Assembly: GCF_004193775.1 (NCBI RefSeq)
Contig: NC_041011.1
Location: 39,563,167 to 39,627,166, forward strand
Length of the DNA: 64,000 nt
Source of the DNA: Glycine soja
Taxonomy: Eukaryota > Streptophyta > Magnoliopsida > Fabales > Fabaceae
Direction: 5' to 3'
Shown here: in pieces, positions 24,640 to 35,645 of the stretch
Numbering within the stretch: position 1 is the stretch's first letter
How the letters are laid out: each line of letters begins with the position of its first letter
Position numbers and translations under genes: made by a program
Notes under the pieces: generated by a model
What the model saw: only the letters and a program-made list of their open reading frames with translations
Told to the model about the DNA's origin: nothing
Database searches by the model: none

Positions 24640-25929
24640 TGTTTAAAATAATTTCATTGTTGTATGAAAGTCTCATTGTAATGATTGAGCAGACGATAAG
24701 CAGCAGTGAGAATGATGCATTATTAGCTTGACATCAGACAACAGCCTCAATTTGCATTAAGCATGTTCGAAAAATGATTAACCGAGTCATATTATAAAAC
24801 GCCGTTAGTCCTTAGTGGACCAATTTTGGAAGCCCAGAACTCACAAGTCACAACCACAAGGGAGATAATAACTAATAAGTAGTAAGAGAGGAAAGAGAAA
24901 AAAATAATCAGAAAAGAGTAGTGTGGAAGAAAAGTAAATTGGAAAAATGAATTAATCAGGTGCTGTTTTGTTCACAACAATCAAGCTACAGTTTACGCTT
25001 GCGATGTTAACATTATAAGGACAATAATGCATTGCATTGATATCCCATATATTATTTGGCACTTAAAATGAAAAGGAAATAAATGAGAAAAAAAAGTTAA
25101 ATATAATAGACGGTATAATATAATAAGAAAAGAGAGATGAAGATAAATAAAAGATATGAAATGAATGCATGTAGTATTGACATCTTCATATATCAGTTTT
25201 TTAAGTTCTAACATAAAAAAGCACTTTCTATGATGGAGGCAACGTTGACCATCTCTTTATGTGGTAAAAAACAAGGAAAAGAAGAGGAAACATTACCTTT
25301 AGGCTTTAGCTTTAGGAGAGACCCAGTTTGCCTGGTCTTTTATGGGTGCTTATAGGTTCAACTTGTAAGGGAAAAAATGATTCATACAGATGATTGCGTG
25401 TGTGGAAGAGTTATATTGGGGACGTGAAAGTTCTATTTATTAGTTTTTGAAAATCACATTCAAATTAAAACGTAAAATTAAATACTTTAGAAGGGAAAAA
25501 TGCCGATCGCTCTCATGAAATGAATCAGAAACCAGATAGAAAATTTTTGTAGATTATCACACCCTTCTCTATTTCAATGGAAATGAAAGATAAATAAATA
25601 GAATAAAAGTTTTAAAAATTTATAATTAAGTCTCTTCATTGTCAATTTGAACTAATAATGTCTTTTCCTTACACAAGCAATTACATACAATTTACACGAC
25701 TGGTACACATGGAGTTAGCATGTTCGTATATATAATGTTAATATGGAAAATCAAAAGTGCAATTAAGTTAATATTTGTTTGCACAATATTCAACACATGT
25801 ATTTGCTTGTATTAAATAAAAATATAATATTATACGTTGATTATTTATATCTTAACTATAACTTAATATCTAAGTTTTTTTTAAGAAAAATGTTTTTTTT
25901 ATTTCTTTTATTTGGATACTTTAGCGAAT
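24640..25929. other. Intergenic DNA, nothing recognised
   Basis: No coding motif, repeat boundary or RNA gene could be supported. Confidence 0.45.
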
Positions 25930-25940
25930 TGAGCAACATT

Positions 25941-26206
25941 TTTTTTTTTTGAATAGCCAAAAAGAATACTATTATAGATCAAACGGGTACCAGAGGTACC
26001 AAAAGAAAAACAGAAGATCCTGTTTGCACATGCGACAGAGGTTCCATGTTATATTAATGGGCACCACATAAGTCTCGATCCCTTCAATAATAATAAATCC
26101 CTACAAAGCTTTCCCTAACCCGAAATAAGCCCATTAAAATAAAGTGTCTACCTTACTACGAGTGCCTGTGGGAAAAAAGAAAACACCCCTCTTACTACGA
26201 GTGATC
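25941..26206 (-). mobile_element. Short poly(A) retroposon (5'-truncated LINE or SINE), minus strand
   Basis: A T-run at 25941-25950 is the poly(A) tail read from the minus strand, preceded there by TATTCTTTTTGGCTATTC, the kind of 3' end seen in plant non-LTR elements. The insert is flanked by the 11-bp direct repeat TGAGCAACATT (25930-25940 and 26207-26217), a target-site duplication of the length expected for target-primed reverse transcription. The 266-bp insert shows no ORF. An internal ACTACGAGTG repeat occurs near its 5' end. Whether it is LINE or SINE cannot be decided: no clear pol III A/B boxes are seen. Confidence 0.78.
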
Positions 26207-26217
26207 TGAGCAACATT

Positions 26218-28713
26218 GTTGGGGTTTGATGATGGTCATGAGCGTATTATTAATTAGACATGCAATTAGTAATAAAGTTTACAAAATGCAAGCTACATTG
26301 TTTTTTTTTTTTATATATAGAAATGCGAGCTACATTGTTATATGGAGCTACGTATGAAATAACATATTGTGAAACAAAATGAACAAATGAAGTTCAATTT
26401 GATAAAACCTAAAATGTTTTTAACACAATATGGACTTCTTTTATAAGTAGTGTAGTAGATTAAATGAGTTAATGGACAAGAAAATGAACTCGGTTTTCAT
26501 CCTGGCTAGTCTCACACTAATATACTATTAGTATTAGTGTGTTTGAATTAGATCCATGGTGAGAAAAATAATTAATTTTTTTCCATGATGAAGGCAAAAC
26601 AAAAAATAATTATTTTTACTTTAAACCATGATTTTGAGAAGTAGAATTGAATCTTGGTGTTACAACACTTATATATATCCAATCCTTAACAACACTTAAT
26701 AATTTCAGTAAAAAGCAAAGTTTTACACATGAATCACGTTTCAAAATGCACACAAGTATTTCTTTCTCACTTGTACCTTTAAACAATATATTCAAGAGTA
26801 TTCATTCTTTTGTCTTTCTAAGCACAATTTCAAATATTCTTTTATATATCAAACTTCTTTAGACTCATACTAATTCAAAGGTTTTGAGAACAACTCAAAC
26901 CTTAACGTATGGTCGTCGGTGAGCACGTTTAGAACAAGATAGTCTCACGTTTAGAGTATTTATTTTAACATAGTTACAACGAAATGTAACTCCAAAGAGA
27001 TATGTACCAACAAATTTTAGTTTTTGCTTGAGATGATCCTGCTTAATTGTAGTTTTTGCTGCTTAATTGAGATGATCCTGCTTAATTGTAGTTTTTGCTG
27101 ACGTGAGCATGGCCGGAAATTAACAAATTTGGATGATACAAGCCTACATACAAGACTTTGAATGTAGCCAAAGCTTTCGAGACTATGACAAAAAACCTAA
27201 AATGTAATGAGCCCAAATATAGAACATCAAATACGTAAAAGAAAGATTGCATGTGTTAAAATAAAAGTAGTAAAAGTAGAATCGCGCATAGTTCAAATAT
27301 GTATGAAGTAGTTGAATTAGTTACAGTTCAATTTTACAAGCACACGCACCCCAAATTTAAAACGATGTGGTCACGTGTTTCAAAGAGTCAATGATTTCTC
27401 ATAATTTTAGTTATCTTATAGTAAAGTTAGGACAAAGAGATGAATGGATGAAAATATTTTGATTAAATTGCATTATCCCAGAGGTTTTTTATGGGTATCA
27501 ACATATAACTATTTATTAACTGATTTTCAAGCAATTAAAAAACTAATAGTTTATAAATATTAATTTACTTTTTTATGGAAAAGCGGTAGAAAAAGCACAC
27601 TAATCCCTCAATATAGAAAAATTATATTGGCTATTCAACACTCCTAAAAAAATCTTATTTCATTCCATAGAAAAATTAGCTATTGACCTCTCCTAAAAAT
27701 CTTATTTCATTGCATATATAGCATGAATTTGGAACGAGTCTTTCACAACATTTTTTTCTGACAGATGTTTTCCTTTAAAAATAATCCTATTCGAGTTATG
27801 ATTGACAATAAATATAAACACATTTTTTAATAAAAATTCAAATCTTAATTTAACATGTTAAAAGAGATTAATTTTTTCCATTAGATCCAATTCATATTTG
27901 ACAACATAATATTTATTAGACAAGTTATTTGTCAAGAAACATCATAATAAGACATAACTTTAATATTGTGACATGAGAATTCAGAATTGATGTGGGTCCT
28001 CTTTATTCACTTTATTGTTTTTGCTGACATGGACCTGGTTAGAAGTATAACATTCTATTGCTCCAAAATTCTGAATTCAGCAAAAGCTTTCCAGCCCGAG
28101 ACAAAAAACCATAAACAGAATGACATCTGCTATGCGGGAGAGTTTGTTCAATATGTGCTATTACGGACTATATATATTATAAATAATTATAATCTTGATG
28201 TAACATGCATGTACCGTGTAAATAATAATTAAATAAAAAAATATTTCAAAATAAAATAATAAATTTAAAACTTTCGTAATCATACTAAAAGGTCATTATA
28301 TACCTAACTCAAATAAATACTAAAATTGACAATAAAATATATTGACTCAAATTTGATGTTACAATTCCTTAAAACATAATCAAATTTAAGAAATAAAAAT
28401 CATTAATTTAATTTTAAAAAAATAGACATAAAATAATAAATTAATCTCTGATATCACAATCCGTTAGAACCTTACTGTCCCAAAATAAACTAAAAATAAA
28501 AGACAATAAATAAAGGTCTAAGTCTCTCTTCCAACATCATCATCATAATCTAGTGGAGTTTTACCTCCAAGAAAGACATTCAACCCAAACACAAACAAGA
28601 CAAACAAATGGAAAATGAGATATATCTTACAAACATTTAAAATTTAAGAAAGACATAAGAAAAAAGATATATTATAAATAATTGTATCACACAAACACAC
28701 AACATTCACTTCA
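26218..28713. other. AT-rich intergenic DNA
   Basis: No gene supported. A 39-bp tandem duplication (GAGATGATCCTGCTTAATTG twice) lies at 27030-27101. Segments at 27105-27220 and 28015-28120 share blocks such as TTTTTGCTGAC and AAAGCTTTCNAG in the same order and may be an old duplication. Confidence 0.4.
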
Positions 28714-29053
28714 AATCACTACTAGAAAATATTGGATTTACGACGCGATATTTATGACAGTTCTGGAGAACCGATTTAAAATATAGCACGGTGGCAATTT
28801 TGTAATTAAAAAAACAAAAAATTATTTTTACATCGTATATTCTAAGGCGGTTATAAATAACCGTCTTAGAATGTGACAAGGTGACATTTATATAATTATC
28901 AAAAACTTAAACAACGACGTTTTTAAAACAAAACCGCCTTTGTATTCCTTCACGCAGCTTTCTCTCTCTTTTTTATTTCTTTCCCCTCTTCATATTCCTT
29001 CTCCATTGCAAGCTAGGGTTTCTGCGCTCCACATTGCTCCTGATGCTCCCAAT

Positions 29054-29195
29054 GCCTTCGTTCAGGGCGTTTCAGCGCTTCGCAACTTCCTCGCCGACAC
29101 GCATAAGGACGCCGCCACCGTTTAGGTCCCCGTCCCCAAGGTTTTGCCTTCGTTCAGGGCGTTTCAGCGCTCCGCGACTTCCCCGCTTCCACCGC
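29054..29195 (+). repeat. ~92-bp partial tandem duplication inside the CACTA element
   Basis: GCCTTCGTTCAGGGCGTTTC occurs at 29054 and again at 29146, followed in both by AGCGCTYCGCRACTTCC. It lies in a GC-rich, exon-like stretch (28990-29220) quite unlike the AT-rich surroundings. This stretch begins with AGCTAGGGTTTCTGCGC, typical of a plant gene leader. Confidence 0.8.
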
Positions 29196-29352
29196 ACATG
29201 GAATCGCGCTCCAATCCATACTTTTCCACTTCTTCTTCCTACCTCCCAAAATGTTCATGGGTCAGTATTTTTATTTTTTAAAATTTGTTATTTTGTATAT
29301 CGTGTTTTGCTTTCCCTTTGCATGCGCGTGGATGCATATTTTCGTTTTGGTT

Positions 29353-29440
29353 GTGACCGAGACAGTGGTGACCGTTCGCAATGTGCTGGGAAGATGGGGC
29401 AAGAAGGCTAAGAGTCTCGCTGGAAACACGTGGCAGCACT
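29353..29440 (+). pseudogene. Captured exon fragment of a GEM-like (GRAM-domain, ABA-responsive) protein
   Basis: Reading from 29353 gives VTETVVTVRNVLGRWGKKAK followed by SLAGNTWQH. Plant GEM-like/ABA-responsive proteins have a closely similar stretch before their GRAM domain (VLGRWGKK and AGNTWQHL, recalled). The match ends at a CACT|GTAATT donor, where the family would continue with Leu. A short internal deletion removes residues between KK and the SLAGN block. The GRAM domain itself is absent. Confidence 0.75.
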
Positions 29441-29588
29441 GTAATTTTTTTGTTTAATTTTTTTATTTTTAATTTTGTCAGTTTTATTTGTTTTTATTGT
29501 GCTCTCTTCAGACATTCAATTTTGCCTTGGAAACACTAGACTATGAATTTGGAAGATTTTGAACTGAACTTGAGCAATTGTTTTGTAG

Positions 29589-30341
29589 GAAAGAGTTGAA
29601 CTGCGGGAGTTTTTACTAGGATCGTGCCCTCCTAGCTTGGCTTTGCAAGGGATGTGGTGGTCAACTATTGGTGATCAGGTTTTAGTTTTCTTCACTTTCA
29701 AATCTTTCAGCTTTTTTATATATTGAATTTTCCAATAATTTTTATACTTTTGAAGTGATATTCGTTGGGAGAGAAAATAAAATGTGGGGGAGAGGGAGTA
29801 GTGGTAGCATTTGTATAATCATCTGTTTTTGTGAGTAATGTGCGAAACATATTCTAGTCCAAATCTGTATTTTTTTTCCTTCATGTGATTTTACAGTGCC
29901 ACTACAATCACTGGGAGCACTGCTTTTGTGATCTATAGGAGCAAGTGGCCAGGGAATTTTTAATATTCATAGTTTGGAAACTAAAGCTTTACTTACAAAT
30001 TAAACATTAAAGATCATAATTAATGAATCTATGAACCTGTTTTACAACTTACCTAATGCCACCTAAATGATTATATTTGACTTTCCTACTTCTCTTACCA
30101 TTGCTTTCTAAGGTAGTTTGCTTCTTCGCCCTTCATTTTTCTTGAGGTCTATAACTCTATGCTCTATCCTTTAAATTATTAGATATCCATGATTTTGATC
30201 AACCATTCTGTTGACCTTTTACAGAGATTTATGCAACTAGGTTTCGACTGGGATACCAATGAAATGAGCATTTTGTTGCTTGCAAAGCCATTGATTGGAA
30301 CTGCTTGAATAGTGATTAACAGTCTTCATATCAAGGGTGAT
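29589..30341 (+). pseudogene. Captured two-exon fragment of an SMP/C2-domain (synaptotagmin-like) protein
   Basis: Exon-like segment 29589-29678 encodes ERVELREFLLGSCPPSLALQ and then GMWWSTIGDQ. After an intron with GT..AG ends, segment 30225-30341 encodes RFMQLGFDWDTNEMSILLLA, KPLIGTA, a TGA stop, then IVINSLHIKGD. Together these read like a contiguous part of the SMP lipid-binding domain of plant synaptotagmin-like/C2 proteins, recalled with the pattern LGFDWDTN...VINSLHIKGD. Retention of the intron shows capture at the DNA level. The TGA (probably from an Arg codon) and the lack of flanking exons mean it is not a working gene. Confidence 0.78.
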
Positions 30342-31099
30342 GTATGTAAAGCAATGTCCTTTGCATTTTTGCTTCTCTAATGTAAACAAAAGCTACGTAA
30401 AGTAAAGTAAAGGACATATAAACAATTTGATTTGATTTTTTAAGCATGTAATTAACACTTGTTGCTTTGAGAATTATCAACCTTGATTACCAGCTTATTG
30501 CTACTTTTTATTTTGAAGTTTCCATTTGACTTTTTCATCTTTAATTCATCGGCTTGGCCACTGATTTTCCTGCATTACTAAGAAACTGGTTTAATCCCTT
30601 TTCTTTTTATTATAAAATTATTTTATCAATAACTTGTATTATAATTACTTTAAAAATACTTTTAATATGATTTATAAATATTTTATAGTATAAATTATTT
30701 TACATTATGTTCTTAAATGATTAGTACATGTTTTGATTTTATTTGGTTCTATAAAATTTCAGTTCCACGAAGTTCTTAAATCTTTTGATATGTTTTAATT
30801 TAATCCTGGTGTAAATTCTTTATATACTATTATGAATTTTTTTAATACTTTTAACGATTAGAAATTATTATAATTGTGATTTTTAAAATAATTATCATAA
30901 AACTCAACAATTTATCAGGCATGAATTTGTACGATTAACTAGCCCTGAAAGAAACATTATAAATTCAAATACCAAACTATTAAAACTACATTAAAAAATT
31001 TAGACCAGAGTAAAATAGTTAATTTTGACAAACTTGACTTTTTGGAAGGAAAATCAAATGCAATTATGTGATTTCCTAATAGTAAATTCAACTACATGG

Positions 31100-31820
31100 C
31101 TATTTCAGATGAAAGACAGAGAAGCATGCCAACAATGAGAGACAAAAACTGGCAAATCCTAGTTTACCCTGAAGCGGTTCTATTAACCAGACTAATCAAC
31201 CCAGCATTCAGAGGAGAGGTATGCAATAATGCAATGCATAACTTTTATTATGTGTGATTTGTCTTAATCAGTCTTAACTCAATTTTACAAGGAAGATGTT
31301 TGTCCATACGTACTCTTTCGTAGTTCAATCCTTTAGATAATTAGACACAAACAAATTTTGAATGACTATGAAAGTCATATTAATTGTAAAATTAAAGGCT
31401 AAGGTAATTATTAATTAATTGGGTAGAAAGCCATATTAGCCATTCCATAAACTGTTTCAGCTATTTTTATTTGGTTCCTTACTAATGTATTTAGCTCTTC
31501 CATGATAGGTAAGTTGATAATGATAATGTTATAGCTGTGGGATCTTTACCATATACTCATTACTAAATAATTGTTCTTGAGCACCATGAATTTTATTCTC
31601 CTTTTCTCCTCACATTGGTGATTAAAATTTCTGGATTTGTCACCCTTTGGCTTCTTTTCTGCTTCAATGTGTTCAAATTTTGTTGTCAAGTAATCATTTC
31701 TCATAACTAATAAGCTTTAGTGTTTATGTGATATAAAACCAAATATCTATGTTCCAGGTATGTAGAAGAATTAGCTGCTAGTGTCGAGGCTGCTGTGGAG
31801 GAAGTTATCTAGTGTGGGGT
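31100..31820 (+). pseudogene. Possible further captured segments, origin unknown
   Basis: 31109-31217 is open in one frame (contains DKNWQILVYPEAVLLTRLIN) and is followed by GAG|GTATGC, a donor-like site. 31759-31811 reads RYVEELAASVEAAVEEVI before a TAG and is preceded by TTCCAG, an acceptor-like site. The parent protein was not recognised, so calling these captured exons is inference from position and splice-like borders. Confidence 0.35.
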
Positions 31821-32299
31821 AAGCTTTATTTTTACTGTATACAGAATATGAAGTCAAGGTGATGACAACATTTTGGTTTGTTTGTAGCAAGTAGGAGCTT
31901 CAATTTTCCTATTTTTCATTATCTCTTAGTCTTAGGATTGGTTTCAAGATGTTTCGTTGTCTAATATTTTGTTTCCCTGTTTAGTTAGGATTTACTATAA
32001 ATAAAGGTTAATGATGTTTGTAGTTGGACTATATAAGAACTAGTGCTCTAAGTTTTATGCATAGAGATTAACATTGTATTACATCATATTCAACACAATA
32101 TTATTCGAAGTCTCTTTCTGTCAATCTATCTCTTTACAATTGTTGAAAATGATGAGTAATATACTTTTGCTTCAAATCAATGTTTAATGTATTAAAGTTA
32201 AAAAAATTCAAAGAAATTACAAAAAATAAAATACAAGCAAAAAGATTTTAAAAAAAATCTAAACTAGACATACTAAGACAATTATGAGAAAAACCGACT

Positions 32300-32700
32300 T
32301 AGTAAAGTTTACTTTCTACGACGGTTATATGCGTAACCGTCTTAGAAAGTCGATTATACTAAGACGGTTATTCCAAAAACCGTCTTAGAAAATCTTAGAT
32401 ATACAAGTTATATTAAAACAATTTTTGGAATAATCGTATTAATATAGTCGACTTTAGTCGACTTTCTAAGACGATTACGTGTATAACCGTTGTAGAAAGT
32501 AAACTTTACTAAATCGAGTTAGACTTAAAACCGCCTTTGATAAATGATACATTTCAAGACGATTATTTGAATAATCGTCTTAGAAATTCTACTATACAAA
32601 GACGGTTTCAAGACCGTCATTGAACATGTTAGGTCATTTTACGACACCACATTGTACGACGGTTCAAAACCGTCATTAAATGTCCCAAAGAACCGACTTA
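32300..32700. repeat. Subterminal hairpin repeats of the CACTA element
   Basis: At least six short palindromes of the form GACGGTT...AACCGTC or the mutated GACGATT...AATCGTC lie between 32315 and 32680, with matching units near the left end (about 28852). Such repeats are the expected transposase-binding region of CACTA elements. Confidence 0.8.
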
Positions 32701-32725
32701 AAAAATCCTTTTTGTAGTAGTGAAT

Positions 32726-35112
32726 GTCTCACACACATAGATAAAGATTCAAGATGATTCACATAAATGTGGTATCATTTTGAAAACACTTTGTGAATAT
32801 AATTTGAAAGTCCATGTAATTGACGAATTGTCACACAATGAACAACTCAACACTATCACTCTCACCGAGATGATATCACCGGTGGAACGTTAGGATGTTT
32901 TAACCTTGCAAGGATACTTCAACCCATATGATTAACATGAACTTAAAGGAGATTTTAAACCATTACATCCCCTAAGATCAGAGTTATACGTCAACTTATT
33001 CATAACCTCTTCGGTTAGGTTCATAAACGTCATTAACTTTAAAACACATATGCACAACATAATACATGATTCACAAATAATATACAAATATTTTAATTTT
33101 TAAATTCCTTGAGATTTTTATCCCATAAGTATTAAGTTCTCTTAAGATTTTTCACAACATATACTCATACCATAACATATTGTTTACGCATTTATTCATA
33201 GATATTATACATTCAATCACAATCCCAATCATATGTATATATATCATGTGTCATGGCAATGTTCACGGAACAAAATATACACATGCATAGAATCAAATGA
33301 TAATGTTCCCAGCTTTAACATCATAATAACTTTCAGAATCACACCTTAGCAACACTATGTGATAATAGAAATCAAATAATAATAATAATAAACATATCTA
33401 CATATGAATATGAATATAATATATGCATATAATAATAGTATTACTTATAAATATATAATTATATATATGTACAACACAAGAAACCAACGTGATTTCATGA
33501 CCTGTGATTCATGAATTAAGTATAAATGTATATGTAGCCATATTATATATATTAGAAAAAACTAACACAAAACTTACGAACAAAATCTCTCATAAAACAT
33601 CAATTCACGTGAACATGTAATTCAAAGGCCTTAGGCCAATTTCAAAACAAGAAGAAACAATGGTGCAGTTTTCTTATCATTACAAATTATAGGCAAGGAA
33701 AGAAAGATCTCGTAACCCAATTCCCACACAAATGTACTCATTTTGTGGGCAAGAGTCTGTAACAACGGCGCAAAACAAGTGACAGGGGTTCAAATGAGAC
33801 ATTGTCACGTAATTGATTTTTGTAAAGAGTCTTCGTAATGGCCATCAATTAGTATATTCAGTTTACTCAGAAAAATTAATATAATTTAGCGATATTCATA
33901 GAATTCAATAGTCCCAAATTTCTTTATATCGACAACACAATCAGAAAAAAGAAAAAACATTTTTTGAACAATCCTTCAAATCCCATTAAAAATCCCTAAA
34001 ACAATATGAAAGGAGAACACAAAATCTCAGCACATCCAGGAATTTAAACACACAAATAAATATAAACTTAGGATCATGAAATCTACCCGTGGTTTTGTCA
34101 CTCATACAAGAGTAAAGAAGAGAAGAGTGAACCCACTCTGCCTTACCTCGATTATGCATTCCTCAAAACAAAATGGCAGAAACATTAGTCTCCAAAGAGA
34201 ACGAAAAACAAGAAATAGTGTAAGAAACAAATTAGGCTTTTAGATAATCTGTCAGTTTTTATAGGTGAAGTGGACTTTTCAAGATTAAAGGTCCTAAAAC
34301 ATTTAACCCAACATAATTTAATTATTATTATAAAAAACCAAATAATATAAAATATTTGATAAAAACTAATATATTTTTATAAATATATAAAAAAGAAGAA
34401 ATGTTACACACCCTAACTCTGGTGTTTATGGCACATATTCATTTTGTGTTTTGATCAAATAAGATCTATTCAATAATTAAATACACATTTTTTAAGATAT
34501 AACTAACTTTTATTGTGTCATTCCTTGTAACTGAAGTGTAATAAGTTTTTGGTAAAGCGACAAATACTTTTTTATCATAAATGTTAATTTATTAAGGAGA
34601 TTGAATCCGTGACATTTTTTTAAAATTATTCAACTCACCTTATAAAGTATTTAACTCACCTTATAAAGTGACATAAAAAATTGAATCTCATCAATCTAAA
34701 AATTACTTATATTTTAATATAAGTATTTAAATTATAAGAAATCTTTCGGTACGGTGCAGGTTTCTTATTTGAGGTTTTATAATAAATAACTGGTTTTTAT
34801 TTTATTGTTGAGAGAAGTGATATGACTCCAGTACTGTATAATAGGTTCTTGAATAAAAACTACAAGAACCAAGTTCTTGTCAAATTTTTGCATCCGAACT
34901 AGGTTTAATCTTTAAACCTTAATTTTAAATCTCATTTTTAACCATTGACATAAATCCTGAAGAGTGAAATCTTTGGTTGGAAAATAATTTTTCAGACAAT
35001 TTATTTTTCTTACAGAATTCAAAAAATATTTGACATGTATAAAGACATTTCTTAAGAATGTGTTAGTGTTAGTGTTTGCCATAAGCTACTACCTAAATTT
35101 GTTTTATTCTCA
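32726..35112. other. AT-rich intergenic DNA
   Basis: No gene or repeat element with definable ends. It contains simple AAT and AT runs near 33370-33470. Confidence 0.45.
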
Positions 35113-35120
35113 AAAACAGG

Positions 35121-35135
35121 TTATAAATATATAAG
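35121..35135 (+). promoter_or_regulatory. Probable TATA box of the UMAMIT gene
   Basis: TTATAAATATATAAG lies about 280 bases before the start codon, with a pyrimidine-rich leader (TTTCTTTTTCTTG) following. Transcription start not determined. Confidence 0.5.
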
Positions 35136-35412
35136 CACTGTCTGTTTACGTTTCTTTTTCTTGTTTTACTTTTATATCAGGAACACTTGCCACCCTTTTC
35201 TTATACTCGTTTCATTCACGGCTTCCCATACTTCTTGTTGCATTTTCTTATATATATTTGTACATAGAGACACATATATCTCCTACATTTCATTTCTCAT
35301 CCTTTGTCCAGTTACATTGTCGATCAAGACCCATTATTCTCTAAAAAGCTGTCTCCAAATTCCGAAGGCAGAGCAGAGAAAAGAAAGAACCTTTACTTTG
35401 AAGAGAGAATTA

Positions 35413-35599
35413 ATGGCGAGTAGTGTTATTCCACTGTTGGCCATGATTATTGTACAATTGGGCTATGCAGGGATGAATATTACCTCAAAGCTTGCAATAC
35501 AATCTGGCATGCACCCTCTTGTTCTCGTTGCTTATCGCCAAATTTTTGCAACTATTTCCCTTGCTCCCTTCGCTTTTTGGTTAGAACGGTAATAATATA

Positions 35600-35645
<46 letters not shown>

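Larger units (their letters stand above)
28717..32722. mobile_element. CACTA DNA transposon carrying host gene fragments
   Basis: The left end is CACTACTAGAAAAT and the right end, read inward on the minus strand, is CACTACTACAAAAAGG: the terminal inverted repeats that define the CACTA (En/Spm) superfamily. The 3-bp target duplication AAT is present at 28714-28716 and 32723-32725. Subterminal regions are packed with ACGGTT...AACCGTC hairpins, also usual for this group. The 4006-bp interior has no recognisable transposase. It does contain exon-like pieces of at least two unrelated plant genes with splice sites and in-frame stops. It is therefore a non-autonomous, gene-capturing (Pack-CACTA-type) element. 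Confidence 0.9.

Noticed and set aside
29034..29411. 125-residue arginine-rich ORF as a real gene
   Set aside because: It crosses from captured GC-rich leader into intron-like sequence and changes frame relative to the GEM-like fragment; no conserved domain in this frame.
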